Assembly: GCA_910587295.1 (NCBI GenBank)
Contig: CAJULP010000089.1
Location: forward strand, 1-30,668
Length of the DNA: 30,668 nucleotides
Direction: 5' to 3'
Source of the DNA: an uncultured Lachnospiraceae bacterium
GTDB taxonomy: Bacteria; Bacillota; Clostridia; Lachnospirales; Lachnospiraceae
The notes beneath the pieces were generated by a model that was not told where the DNA came from, did not search any database, and saw only the letters and a program-made list of their open reading frames with translations. The position numbers and the translations under genes were made by a program. Positions 16,242 through 23,490 of this stretch are shown here, piece after piece (position 1 is the stretch's first letter; each line of letters begins with the position of its first letter).

Positions 16242-18242
16242 ATGATGAATGCAGCTAAAAAGTATGGGAAATCCTATTTTATGCCCCCGGAAGTGACTTA
16301 CGACTGGGTTAAAAATGATACGATCACGAAACCGCCAATCTGGTGCAGCGTGGATCTTCGAGACGGGAACCAGGCGCTGATCCAGCCTATGAGCCTTGAG
16401 GAAAAGCTGGAATTTTTCCGGATGCTGTTGGAAATAGGCTTTAAAGAGATAGAAGTGGGCTTTCCGGCGGCGTCGGAGACTGAGTACCAGTTTGTACGGG
16501 AGCTGATCGAGCGGGATATGATTCCTGATGACGTGACGATCCAGGTGCTGACCCAGGCAAGGGATCACATTATCCGTAAAACCTTTGAGGCTGTGAAAGG
16601 GGCGCCGTCGGCGGTGATCCACCTTTACAATTCCACGTCAGTGGCGCAGCGTGAGCAGGTGTTCCGAAAATCAAAAGAGGAAGTAAAACAGCTTGCGGTG
16701 GATGGCGCAAAGCTTCTTTTGGAAATAGCAAGCGAGACGGAAGGTAATTTTACCTTTGAATACAGCCCGGAGAGTTTCCCGGGAACTGAGGTGGACTATG
16801 CGGTGGAGGTCTGTAATGCGGTGCTTGACGTGTGGCAGCCCCAAAAGGAACACAAGGTGATTATTAATATCCCGACTACCGTTCAAATTGCCATGCCTCA
16901 TGTGTTTGCCTGCCAGGTGGAATATATCCACAAGCATTTAAAATACCGGGATGCGGTGGTCTTAAGCGTGCATCCGCACAATGACCGGGGATGTGGTATC
17001 AGTGATGCGGAGTTTGGGGTGCTGGCAGGGGCGGATCGTGTGGAAGGCACCTTATTCGGGAACGGAGAACGGACCGGGAATGTGGACGTGGTGACCCTTG
17101 CCATGAACATGGTATGCCATGGCGTGGACCCGGGGCTTGATTTTTCGGAGATATCCAAAGTACGTGAAGTATACGAGCGGCTTACCGGTATGGAAGTGTA
17201 CGAGAGGCTGCCTTATGCGGGGGATCTGGTGTTTACCGCATTTTCCGGTTCCCATCAGGATGCGATCTCCAAGGGCATGGCGTGGTGGAAGGAAGGGAAA
17301 AGCGAGGGCCGCTGGGATGTGCCCTATCTTCCAATCGACCCTCAGGATCTTGGAAGGGAGTACGAATCCGATGTGATCCGTATCAACAGCCAGTCCGGCA
17401 AGGGTGGCATTGCCTTTATCCTGAAACAGAATTTCGGCATGTCGCTGCCCGATAAGATGAAAGAAGAAGTTGGCTACTTGATGAAAGGGATTTCCGATCA
17501 GCGCCACAAAGAGCTGGCGCCGGAAGATGTCTACCGCATCTTTAAAGACAGATATATCAACCAGAGGGAAATCTTTAACATTCCGGAATGTCATTTCAAA
17601 CAGACGCCGGAGGGAATTACGGCGGAAGTGACCATTGAGCAGGGCGGGGAGCACAGGGTGATCGAAACCACCGGAAACGGGCGTTTGGATGCGGTAAGCA
17701 ATGCAGTGAAGCTGTATTTTGGCATCAGCTATGAGCTTTCCATTTACGAAGAACATGCGGTATCAAGAGGGTCTTCTTCCAAGGCGGCAGCTTATGTGGG
17801 GATTTTAAACGGCGGCAGGATGTACTGGGGCGTGGGGCTTGACGAGGATATCATTAAAAGTTCCATTGCCGCACTGGTATCTGCCGGGAATAAGCTGGCT
17901 CAAAGTGAAAATATCAAAGAAGGAAGAGAAGAGCGGATCGTGGAGATTACCCGTTATATCCAAAGCCATTATAAGGATGTGACCTTAGAAGAACTGGCAG
18001 AGAATTTCCATCTTTCCACGCCTTATCTTTCCAAATACATTAAAGAACATACCGGAGCTACTTTTCAGGAGACCGTAAAAAAGGCCAGGATGAAGAAAGC
18101 CAGATCTATGTTAAGAGAGACGAACCAGACCGTGGAGAGCATTGCGGCGGACGTGGGATATGAGACGGTGGAGCATTTTAACAGGCTGTTTAAGAAAGCA
18201 TACGGCATGACGCCGGTACAGTTCAGACGGGAGCAAAAATAA
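16242..18242 (+). CDS. leuA: 2-isopropylmalate synthase fused to an AraC-type DNA-binding domain
   Basis: The first ~553 residues are a complete 2-isopropylmalate synthase, the first committed enzyme of leucine synthesis (acetyl-CoA plus 2-ketoisovalerate). The DRE-TIM barrel shows DLRDGNQAL (38-46), metal ligands in HPHND (244-248), GNGERTGN (273-280) and QSGKGG (385-390). A LeuA_dimer allosteric domain follows, at about 440-553. The same frame then continues into a full AraC HTH domain (about 564-664) with two helix-turn-helix units, TLEELAENFHLSTPYLSKYI and VESIAADVGYETVEHFNRLF, ending GMTPVQFRREQK. Normal LeuA of this type ends near residue 555, so about 110 residues are extra. No stop or frameshift separates the parts. 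I infer a leucine-sensing trigger enzyme that may also regulate transcription. The start ATG has AGAGAGG upstream. Confidence 0.93.
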   Translation: MMNAAKKYGKSYFMPPEVTYDWVKNDTITKPPIWCSVDLRDGNQALIQPMSLEEKLEFFRMLLEIGFKEIEVGFPAASETEYQFVRELIERDMIPDDVTIQVLTQARDHIIRKTFEAVKGAPSAVIHLYNSTSVAQREQVFRKSKEEVKQLAVDGAKLLLEIASETEGNFTFEYSPESFPGTEVDYAVEVCNAVLDVWQPQKEHKVIINIPTTVQIAMPHVFACQVEYIHKHLKYRDAVVLSVHPHNDRGCGISDAEFGVLAGADRVEGTLFGNGERTGNVDVVTLAMNMVCHGVDPGLDFSEISKVREVYERLTGMEVYERLPYAGDLVFTAFSGSHQDAISKGMAWWKEGKSEGRWDVPYLPIDPQDLGREYESDVIRINSQSGKGGIAFILKQNFGMSLPDKMKEEVGYLMKGISDQRHKELAPEDVYRIFKDRYINQREIFNIPECHFKQTPEGITAEVTIEQGGEHRVIETTGNGRLDAVSNAVKLYFGISYELSIYEEHAVSRGSSSKAAAYVGILNGGRMYWGVGLDEDIIKSSIAALVSAGNKLAQSENIKEGREERIVEITRYIQSHYKDVTLEELAENFHLSTPYLSKYIKEHTGATFQETVKKARMKKARSMLRETNQTVESIAADVGYETVEHFNRLFKKAYGMTPVQFRREQK

Positions 18243-18250
18243 AGTTTTAG

Positions 18251-18279
18251 TTGAAAATAAGAGCGGATTCCGTTACAAT
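18251..18279 (+). promoter_or_regulatory. Promoter of the small membrane-protein gene
   Basis: TTGAAA (18251-18256), an exact 17-bp spacer and TACAAT (18274-18279), starting 9 bp after the stop codon of the leuA fusion. Confidence 0.65.
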
Positions 18280-18324
18280 GGACTTGTTGGGATATTATAC
18301 GGAAAGCTTAAAGGAGAGACGGAT

Positions 18325-18441
18325 ATGGAATTTATGTTATTGGCAGGCGGTCTGGTGATCATACTTATTGCAGTAGTCATAGCTGTGGTATCCTCCGTGG
18401 TTTCTGCTGTTGCCGCCGATCAGGACAATAAGGAAGAATAA
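18325..18441 (+). CDS. 38-residue single-pass membrane protein
   Basis: The start ATG is preceded by AAAGGAGAGACGGAT, a strong ribosome site, and by a good promoter at 18251-18279. The peptide opens MEFMLLAGGLVIILIAVVIA, a long hydrophobic helix continuing to about residue 30, and ends in a charged tail QDNKEE. It is therefore a tiny membrane protein, probably N-out or N-in with a soluble tail. The next gene starts 44 bases downstream, with its own ribosome site. I do not recognise a family; the promoter, ribosome site and clean hydrophobic design make it likely to be real. Confidence 0.65.
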   Translation: MEFMLLAGGLVIILIAVVIAVVSSVVSAVAADQDNKEE

Positions 18442-18484
18442 GAATTCTGTGCCATCCACATACTATATGTGGAGGTGCGGAAAA

Positions 18485-18712
18485 ATGGATTTTAACAATC
18501 AATTAGGGAACCTTCCCTTGGGTTTATCCATGGCAGTGGCCATGAATGAGCGGGCGAAGGCAGGATATGATAGCCTTAGCGAAACGGAAAAGGAGCATCT
18601 GATCTTAAAATGTAAGGATGCGAAGACCAAAGAAGAAATGGACCGGATCATAGACTCGATTTCCCCGGCGGAAAGTGCAGGCGATCTGCTGAAGGGAACT
18701 GATATCGGGTGA
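18485..18712 (+). CDS. Small conserved-type protein of unknown function
   Basis: This 75-residue soluble protein begins MDFNNQLGNLPLGLSMAVAM and continues with NERAKAGYDSLSETEKEHLI. It resembles the short Firmicute hypothetical proteins with the pattern LPxGLxMALAxNExAxxxFxxLSExE, whose role is unknown. GGAGG lies 10 bases before the ATG at 18485, so the longer frame opening at 18410 is not used. It is probably co-transcribed with the 38-residue membrane protein from the promoter at 18251-18279 and ends before the strong terminator at 18731-18756. Confidence 0.7.
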   Translation: MDFNNQLGNLPLGLSMAVAMNERAKAGYDSLSETEKEHLILKCKDAKTKEEMDRIIDSISPAESAGDLLKGTDIG

Positions 18713-18730
18713 CAGGGCTTTGGTAAGTAA

Positions 18731-18757
18731 GGTACGGGCGAAGGCCCGTGCCTTTTA
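18731..18757 (+). terminator. Rho-independent terminator
   Basis: GGTACGGGC (18731-18739) pairs with GCCCGTGCC (18744-18752) through nine pairs including one G-U, around a GAAG tetraloop, followed by TTTT. It separates the two small genes from metF. Confidence 0.9.
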
Positions 18758-18787
18758 TACTTTATGAAAGAAAAAGAGGAAGCAGTG

Positions 18788-19660
18788 ATGAAGGTTACGG
18801 ATATTTTTGAAGAAAAAAGAAAAATGGGAAAGCCGGTGCTTTCCTTTGAGATTTTCCCGCCTAAGAAGGCGGAAGCGCTTAAGAACATTGACGCTACGTT
18901 AGAGCGTTTGTGCGATCTCCACCCGGATTTTATCAGCGTGACATTTGGGGCAGGGGGAAGCGCGGTGGATAACCAGACAGTGGAGCTGGCAAAAAAGATC
19001 AAAGGAAACTATGGGGTGGAACCCATCGTCCATCTCACCTGTCTCCATTATGGGAAGGATGAAATTGGTGCGATTTTGGATCAGTTGAAGGAAAATGGCA
19101 TTGAAAACGTGCTGGCGCTCAGGGGAGATGTAAACCCTAATGTGCCGATGAAGCATGATTTTAAATATGCCAGCGAATTGACCGCTTATATTAAGGAATA
19201 TGGGGATTTTCATGTCAGTGGTGCGTGCTACCCGGAGGTCCACTTAGAAGCGCCTAGCGCCATTATGGATATCCGGAACCTGAAACGGAAGGTGGATGCG
19301 GGGGCTTCCCACCTGATCTCCCAATTGTTTTTTGATAATAACGCATTTTACAGCTTTTATGAAAAGACCAGGATTGCAGGGATTGACGTTCCTGTGGAAG
19401 CGGGAATCATGCCGGTGACAAATCGGGCGCAGATTGAGCGCATGGTGAATATCTGTGGTGCAAAACTCCCCAAGAAGTTTGAACGGGTTCTTCAAAAATA
19501 TGAAGATAATAAGGAAGCGCTTTTTGATGCCGGGATGGCCTATGCCATCAACCAGATCGTGGATCTGATCGCCAACGACGTGGACGGCATCCACATTTTC
19601 ACAATGAACAATCCCCGTGTGGCAGGAAGGATCTGCGACGGGATTAGGCACCTGGTGTGA
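18788..19660 (+). CDS. metF: Methylenetetrahydrofolate reductase
   Basis: This 290-residue flavoenzyme reduces 5,10-methylene-THF to 5-methyl-THF, supplying methyl groups for methionine synthesis; in acetogens the same enzyme serves the Wood-Ljungdahl pathway. Recognisable motifs are LSFEIFPPK near the start, DFISVTFGAGGS, HLTCLHY, NVLALRGDVN, the AACYPEVH-like GACYPEVHLEA, LISQLFFDN and PVEAGIMPV. An ATG at 18764 is in frame but has no ribosome site. GAGGA lies just before the ATG at 18788, where homology begins, so that start is used. No metV or methionine synthase gene is adjacent, so the context does not show which pathway it serves. It may be co-transcribed with the two downstream oxidoreductase genes. 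Confidence 0.94.
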   Translation: MKVTDIFEEKRKMGKPVLSFEIFPPKKAEALKNIDATLERLCDLHPDFISVTFGAGGSAVDNQTVELAKKIKGNYGVEPIVHLTCLHYGKDEIGAILDQLKENGIENVLALRGDVNPNVPMKHDFKYASELTAYIKEYGDFHVSGACYPEVHLEAPSAIMDIRNLKRKVDAGASHLISQLFFDNNAFYSFYEKTRIAGIDVPVEAGIMPVTNRAQIERMVNICGAKLPKKFERVLQKYEDNKEALFDAGMAYAINQIVDLIANDVDGIHIFTMNNPRVAGRICDGIRHLV

Positions 19661-19719
19661 AAGCCGGCGGATTCTTAGTCAGTCAAAAGAACATGCGGTA
19701 AATGTGGAGGAGGATCGCC

Positions 19720-20439
19720 ATGAGAAAAAAAGCATTGATCACCGGCGCTTCAAGGGGGATCGGGGCGGCAACGGCCAGGGCCCTTGGACAGGCAGGGTAT
19801 GACTTGTTTCTGGTATGCAAAAGCTCGGAAAAGGAATTGCATATAATTAAGGAAGAAATCGAAAAGTCATCCGGTGTTTCCTGTGAAGCGGCGCTCTGCG
19901 ATGTATCAGACCCAAAACAGGTGGAAGCCATGGTACAAAAGGCAGGGGAAGTGCATATTCTGGTTAATAATGCTGCCATTTCTCATGTGGGTCTTATGAC
20001 AGATATGTCACTATCTGACTGGCACCGGGTGATTGACACGAATTTAAGTGCGGTGTTTTACCTTTGCAGGCTGATTGTTCCCCAAATGGTCAGGCGGCAG
20101 TCAGGGAAGATACTGAACGTGTCTTCGGTGTGGGGAAATGCAGGGGCTTCCATGGAGGCAGCATACAGCGCCTCTAAGGGTGGTGTCAACAGCTTTACCA
20201 AGGCCCTTGCAAAAGAACTGGCCCCAAGTGACATACAAGTCAATGCAGTTGCTTTTGGTGTCATAGAAACTGACATGAATGTCGGATTTTCCGAGGAGGA
20301 AATGGATGCCATCAAAGAGGAGATACCTGCCGACCGGTTAGGAACCCCGGAGGAAGCGGCCCGAATGATCTGTGGGATTTTAGGGATGCCGGACTATTTC
20401 ACGGGGCAGGTTGTCACTATGGATGGCGGGTGGACGTAA
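19720..20439 (+). CDS. Short-chain dehydrogenase/reductase, FabG-like
   Basis: This 239-residue NAD(P)-dependent oxidoreductase has the classical SDR set: cofactor loop TGASRGIG (8-15), NNAA (83-86), N108, and the catalytic S136, Y149 and K153 in NVSSVWG and YSASKGG. The C-terminal MDGGW is also typical. It resembles 3-oxoacyl-ACP reductase (FabG), but no other fatty-acid genes are near, so the true substrate is uncertain. GGAGGAGG precedes the ATG at 19720, which is chosen over an in-frame ATG at 19702. The next gene starts 19 bp after its stop, so the two are likely co-transcribed. Confidence 0.88.
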   Translation: MRKKALITGASRGIGAATARALGQAGYDLFLVCKSSEKELHIIKEEIEKSSGVSCEAALCDVSDPKQVEAMVQKAGEVHILVNNAAISHVGLMTDMSLSDWHRVIDTNLSAVFYLCRLIVPQMVRRQSGKILNVSSVWGNAGASMEAAYSASKGGVNSFTKALAKELAPSDIQVNAVAFGVIETDMNVGFSEEEMDAIKEEIPADRLGTPEEAARMICGILGMPDYFTGQVVTMDGGWT

Positions 20440-20458
20440 TAAAAAAGGAGAAGAATGT

Positions 20459-21427
20459 ATGTATGATGTAGTGATCGTAGGTTCCGGCCCGGCAGGGCTT
20501 TCAGCGGCTATTTACGCTAAGAGGGCAGGCCTTTCGGCTTTGACGTTAGAGAAAAATCCCATGAGCGGAGGTCAGGTATTAAACACCTATGAGGTAGATA
20601 ATTATCCGGGCCTTCCCGGCATCAATGGTTTTGAACTTGGCATGAAGTTTAGGGAACATGCGGATAAGCTGGGGTGCGAGTTTAAGGAGGCCTCCCTTAT
20701 TTCGGTGGAAAACATCGGGGCATGGGAGGAGAAGGCAGAGCTTTCGGCGGCATCCGTAGATGCAAAATCGAAAAAGGATCAGGAGTTTTTGCTGACCACT
20801 GATCAGGGAGAAATAAGGGCCAGAACGGTGATTGCGGCAACCGGCGCTTCCCACGCTAAATTAAATGTGCCAGGGGAAGCGGAATTGGCAGGGATGGGGG
20901 TATCCTACTGCGCAACCTGTGACGGGGCATTTTTCAGGGGAAAAGTGACGGCAGTGGCAGGGGGCGGCGATGTGGCCGTGGAGGATGCCATCTTCCTTGC
21001 AAGGAGCTGTGAAAAAGTATACTTGATCCATAGAAGGGATGAGTTAAGGGCAGCGGCAGTACTCCAAAAAGAAGTGATGGCTCTTCCGAATGTGGAGATC
21101 ATCTGGGATACCGTGGTGGAAAAAATAAACGGAAAAGAGCAGGTGGAGTCTTTATCCGTCAAGAACGTAAAGACAGGGGAAACAAAAGAACTTATCCTGC
21201 AGGGGGTATTTGTGGCGGTAGGCATCATCCCGGCAGGGGAAGTGTTCCGGGATCTTGCAGAGTGCAATGAAAAAGGATATCTGATTGCCGGTGAGGATTG
21301 CGCCACCACTATGCCGGGTCTTTATGCGGCAGGGGATGTAAGGGGGAAGAAGCTAAGGCAGATCGTGACGGCGGTTGCGGACGGCGCTAATGCGGTCACG
21401 TCTATCCTGGAGTATTTGGCTAACTAA
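20459..21427 (+). CDS. trxB: Thioredoxin-reductase-like FAD/NAD(P)H disulfide reductase
   Basis: This 322-residue flavoprotein passes electrons from NAD(P)H through FAD to the redox pair C151-C154 (CATC) and on to thioredoxin. It has the FAD-binding GSGPAGLSAAIYA at the start, SGGQVLNTYEVDNYPG, and CATCDGAFFRGK. The second nucleotide fold GGGDVAVEDAIFLA is followed by HRRDELRA (191-198), and the C-terminal AAGDVRGKKLRQIVTA is present. HRRDELRA suggests NADPH preference. Residues 88-110 form a charged insertion in the FAD domain. AGGAG precedes the ATG at 20459; the open frame starting inside the SDR gene is not used. No thioredoxin gene is adjacent, so a general thioredoxin role is probable rather than proven. 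Confidence 0.9.
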   Translation: MYDVVIVGSGPAGLSAAIYAKRAGLSALTLEKNPMSGGQVLNTYEVDNYPGLPGINGFELGMKFREHADKLGCEFKEASLISVENIGAWEEKAELSAASVDAKSKKDQEFLLTTDQGEIRARTVIAATGASHAKLNVPGEAELAGMGVSYCATCDGAFFRGKVTAVAGGGDVAVEDAIFLARSCEKVYLIHRRDELRAAAVLQKEVMALPNVEIIWDTVVEKINGKEQVESLSVKNVKTGETKELILQGVFVAVGIIPAGEVFRDLAECNEKGYLIAGEDCATTMPGLYAAGDVRGKKLRQIVTAVADGANAVTSILEYLAN

Positions 21428-21486
21428 CCGGTAAGTAACAACCTGGGCTTCTATTATTTGGAAAAGGGGAGATTAAAATCCAACGG

Positions 21487-21515
21487 TTGACAGAAATGTA
21501 AAGAAGTGTTATATT
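21487..21515 (+). promoter_or_regulatory. Promoter of the NlpC/P60 gene
   Basis: TTGACA (21487-21492), an exact 17-bp spacer and TATATT (21510-21515). This is one of the best sigma-A promoters in the window; the leader to the start codon is about 70 bases. Confidence 0.8.
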
Positions 21516-21518
21516 TGT

Positions 21519-21563
21519 TAACAGGCGTAACAAATTTGTAACAATTATAACGTAAAAAGTAAC
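21519..21563 (+). repeat. Five TAAC repeats over the transcription start region
   Basis: TAAC occurs at 21519, 21528, 21539, 21548 and 21560, spaced 9, 11, 9 and 12 bp. The hexamers TGTTAA (21516) and TGTAAC (21537) fit the WalR half-site TGTWAH and are 21 bp apart, but the exact 5-bp-spaced pair of the WalR consensus is absent. The block lies just downstream of the -10, where a repressor would act. Confidence 0.45.
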
Positions 21564-21593
21564 ATTTCCAGGATAAACCGATTGGAGGATGAC

Positions 21594-22910
21594 ATGCAGA
21601 AGAAAAATGTGAAAATCATAAGAGCGGCTGCCGGTGCAGTATCTGCGATTTTAATCTTTTCCAGCATGAATATAGATGTGCTTGCCAAGGAAACAGGAGG
21701 GCTTCCCTCAGCAGGCATTGACTTTATTCTTTCCAGTGACGCGACCAGCGTAAAGAACTTGAAGGATGAGGAAGACGAGAAGAAGAAGGACAACGCATCG
21801 TCCGAAAGCGGAGAAACCCAGGCCACTGCTTCTCCGACGGCAACAGCTACCGCTTCCCCTACGGCAACGCCGGAGGCAGAGGAAGAAACAGAAGATAAGG
21901 TGATCGAGGAGACAGCCATTGCCACTACCACCAAGACCATCCCCCAGATGGAGAGGAAATTAGAGGCGAAAAGGGAAGAAGAGGGCTTTAAGTCTTTGGT
22001 CATCGCAAAAGTAAATGATTATGTAAATGTAAGGAGCATACCCAGTGAAGAGGGTGAGATTTTAGGAAAGCTTTACGATAAGTCAGTGGGGGAATTTGTA
22101 TCCGAAGAAGACGGATGGTACCGGATTACCTCAGGAAGTGTGACCGGATATGTAAAAGCGGAATATTGTGTGACTGGTGATGATGCGGTGACACTGGCGA
22201 AAGAAGTCGGAACCAGGATTGCAACGGTCACTACCACCACACTGAAAGTTCGGGAAGAGCCGGGCCTTGACGCAACGGTCCTTGGGCTGATTCCCATAGA
22301 GGATGAGCTTCTTGTGACAGAGGAATTAGACGGATGGGTGAAGGTCAATATCGAGGAAGGTGACGGATATGTATCGACGGATTATGTCACTCTTTCCACG
22401 GAATTTGTAAAAGCAGAGTCTAAGGCGGAAGAAGAAGCAAGGCTTGCCAAGGAAGAAGCGGACAGAAGAGCGGCACAGGAAGCAGCCAGGGCGGCTCAGA
22501 GAAAGAACAGCTCCGCAAGCTCGGATTCAGCTCCGGCGCCTGTTTACGCAACGGGAAGCGGCAGCGAGCTTGGTAAGGCGGTAGCGGATTATGCGTGCCA
22601 GTTTGAAGGCAATCCTTATGTATGGGGCGGCACCAGCCTGACGAACGGTGCAGACTGCTCCGGGTTTGTAATGAGTGTTTATAAGAATTTTGGTGTGAAT
22701 CTGCCGCACTCCTCAGCAGCGGACAGAAACGTTGGTACAGCGGTTGACGGAATTGCAAATGCGCAGCCGGGTGACATTATTTGTTACTCAGGGCATGTGG
22801 CGATCTATATCGGCAATGGTCAGATCGTGCATGCTTCCACAGCGAAGACGGGTATCATCATTTCCAATGCAACTTATCGTTCCATCCTTTCGGTACGTAG
22901 GATTTTCTAA
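21594..22910 (+). CDS. Secreted SH3-domain NlpC/P60 peptidoglycan hydrolase
   Basis: This 438-residue protein is exported and cuts peptide stems of peptidoglycan. A signal peptide (1 to about 31, ending VLA) is followed by an acidic, Thr/Ala/Pro-rich linker (60-115). Two bacterial SH3 domains (about 136-193 and 208-267) probably bind the wall. A Glu/Ala/Arg-rich coiled-coil linker (270-305) leads to an NlpC/P60 domain (about 322-438). The catalytic residues are C355 in GADCSGFV, H401 in YSGHVAIYIG and H413 in IVHAS. The open frame begins with a TTG at 21582, but GGAGG five bases before the ATG at 21594 decides the start. It has its own strong promoter and ends before the terminator at 23016-23046. 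Confidence 0.95.
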   Translation: MQKKNVKIIRAAAGAVSAILIFSSMNIDVLAKETGGLPSAGIDFILSSDATSVKNLKDEEDEKKKDNASSESGETQATASPTATATASPTATPEAEEETEDKVIEETAIATTTKTIPQMERKLEAKREEEGFKSLVIAKVNDYVNVRSIPSEEGEILGKLYDKSVGEFVSEEDGWYRITSGSVTGYVKAEYCVTGDDAVTLAKEVGTRIATVTTTTLKVREEPGLDATVLGLIPIEDELLVTEELDGWVKVNIEEGDGYVSTDYVTLSTEFVKAESKAEEEARLAKEEADRRAAQEAARAAQRKNSSASSDSAPAPVYATGSGSELGKAVADYACQFEGNPYVWGGTSLTNGADCSGFVMSVYKNFGVNLPHSSAADRNVGTAVDGIANAQPGDIICYSGHVAIYIGNGQIVHASTAKTGIIISNATYRSILSVRRIF

Positions 22911-22921
22911 GGAAGTGTATA

Positions 22922-22972
22922 CTGTGAAAAATAAATCTTTCACAGACAAATTTGTGCTTGCACCCAAATTTG
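22922..22972. repeat. Hairpin and paired CAAATTTG palindromes after the hydrolase gene
   Basis: CTGTGAAA (22922-22929) and TTTCACAG (22938-22945) form a perfect 8-bp stem with no T-run. They are followed by two copies of the palindrome CAAATTTG (22947-22954 and 22965-22972). The same octamer also occurs upstream of the gene at 21531-21538. Confidence 0.4.
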
Positions 22973-23010
22973 CAGACTTTTGAAAACATGGAGGATTACA
23001 ATAAAAGGTT

Positions 23011-23046
23011 AAAAGACCGGCCAGGCATTTGTCCTGGCCGGTTTTG
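23011..23046. terminator. Strong terminator after the NlpC/P60 gene
   Basis: ACCGGCCAGG (23016-23025) and CCTGGCCGGT (23033-23042) form a perfect 10-bp stem with a 7-base loop, followed by TTTT. An A-run precedes the stem, so it may also work on the other strand. Confidence 0.9.
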
Positions 23047-23426
23047 CTGACTGCCATTGCTTCGGATAACAGATAACTGTCTGACTTTTCTTTTTTGGGA
23101 AAAAATAGTTGACAAAAGGGCACTTGTGCATGTTACACAAATGGGAAGGAACAGGAGCCTTAAAAAGGATTTTTGTCAGAGATGCGTCGGAAAAGTTATC
23201 CACATGAAAAATATGCCGCAAAGGGGGAAATCTGATTTATACACGGATTTATCCACATTATCCACATGAAAAAAGTATGGCTCGGTGTATAAAAAAAGGA
23301 CAAAATCAGAACGGGCGTTTTGTGAATAGTGATAAAATTAAGAAATCACAGGGAAAAGGTCGTAAAGGAGCGACAGATTAAATTGTCCGAAAACTAAGCA
23401 AATAGCAAAACAAAAGGCAGGAATTG
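23047..23426. other. Non-coding gap, about 380 bp, holding DnaA boxes
   Basis: No credible gene is seen between the terminator and the hpf promoter. The region holds a dyad TTGTG-N7-CACAA (23124-23140), the DnaA-box cluster listed separately, and otherwise A-rich sequence. TTGACA at 23109-23114 lacks a good -10. RNA structure associated with raiA/hpf leaders of other Firmicutes was considered, but I could not recognise it here. Confidence 0.5.
23196..23266 (+). promoter_or_regulatory. Cluster of three perfect DnaA boxes
   Basis: TTATCCACA, the consensus DnaA box, occurs at 23196-23204, 23249-23257 and 23258-23266, all on the same strand and the last two directly abutting. Near-matches TTATACACG (23237-23245) and, on the other strand, TTATACACC (about 23290) are close by. 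Copies one and three share a 16-bp repeat, TTATCCACATGAAAAA. Confidence 0.7.
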
Positions 23427-23456
23427 TTGCATAACGGGTACAAGCTGTGATATAAT
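23427..23456 (+). promoter_or_regulatory. Promoter of hpf
   Basis: TTGCAT (23427-23432), an 18-bp spacer and TATAAT (23451-23456), about 35 bp before the start codon. Confidence 0.65.
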
Positions 23457-23490
23457 GTACACACAATAATCCAAAGAAAGGATGATGAAT

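Noticed and set aside
16671..17756. Long minus-strand frames opposite the LeuA fusion
   Set aside because: The plus-strand protein has complete, ordered family motifs; the antisense frames have no start signals or known domains.
22989..23051. Short frame starting ATG with GGAGG nearby, reading MEDYNKRLKDRPGICPGRFC
   Set aside because: It runs through the perfect terminator hairpin at 23016-23042, whose pairing fully explains the sequence; the GGAGG lies after the ATG, not before it.
23047..23426. Replication origin (oriC) because of DnaA boxes
   Set aside because: No dnaA, dnaN or other origin-linked gene is in the window and no clear AT-rich unwinding element or DnaA-trio follows the boxes; described as a DnaA-box cluster only.
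23047..23426. raiA-type structured RNA upstream of hpf
   Set aside because: Apart from one small dyad, no nested long-range pairing comparable to that RNA was found by eye; a covariance search would settle it.
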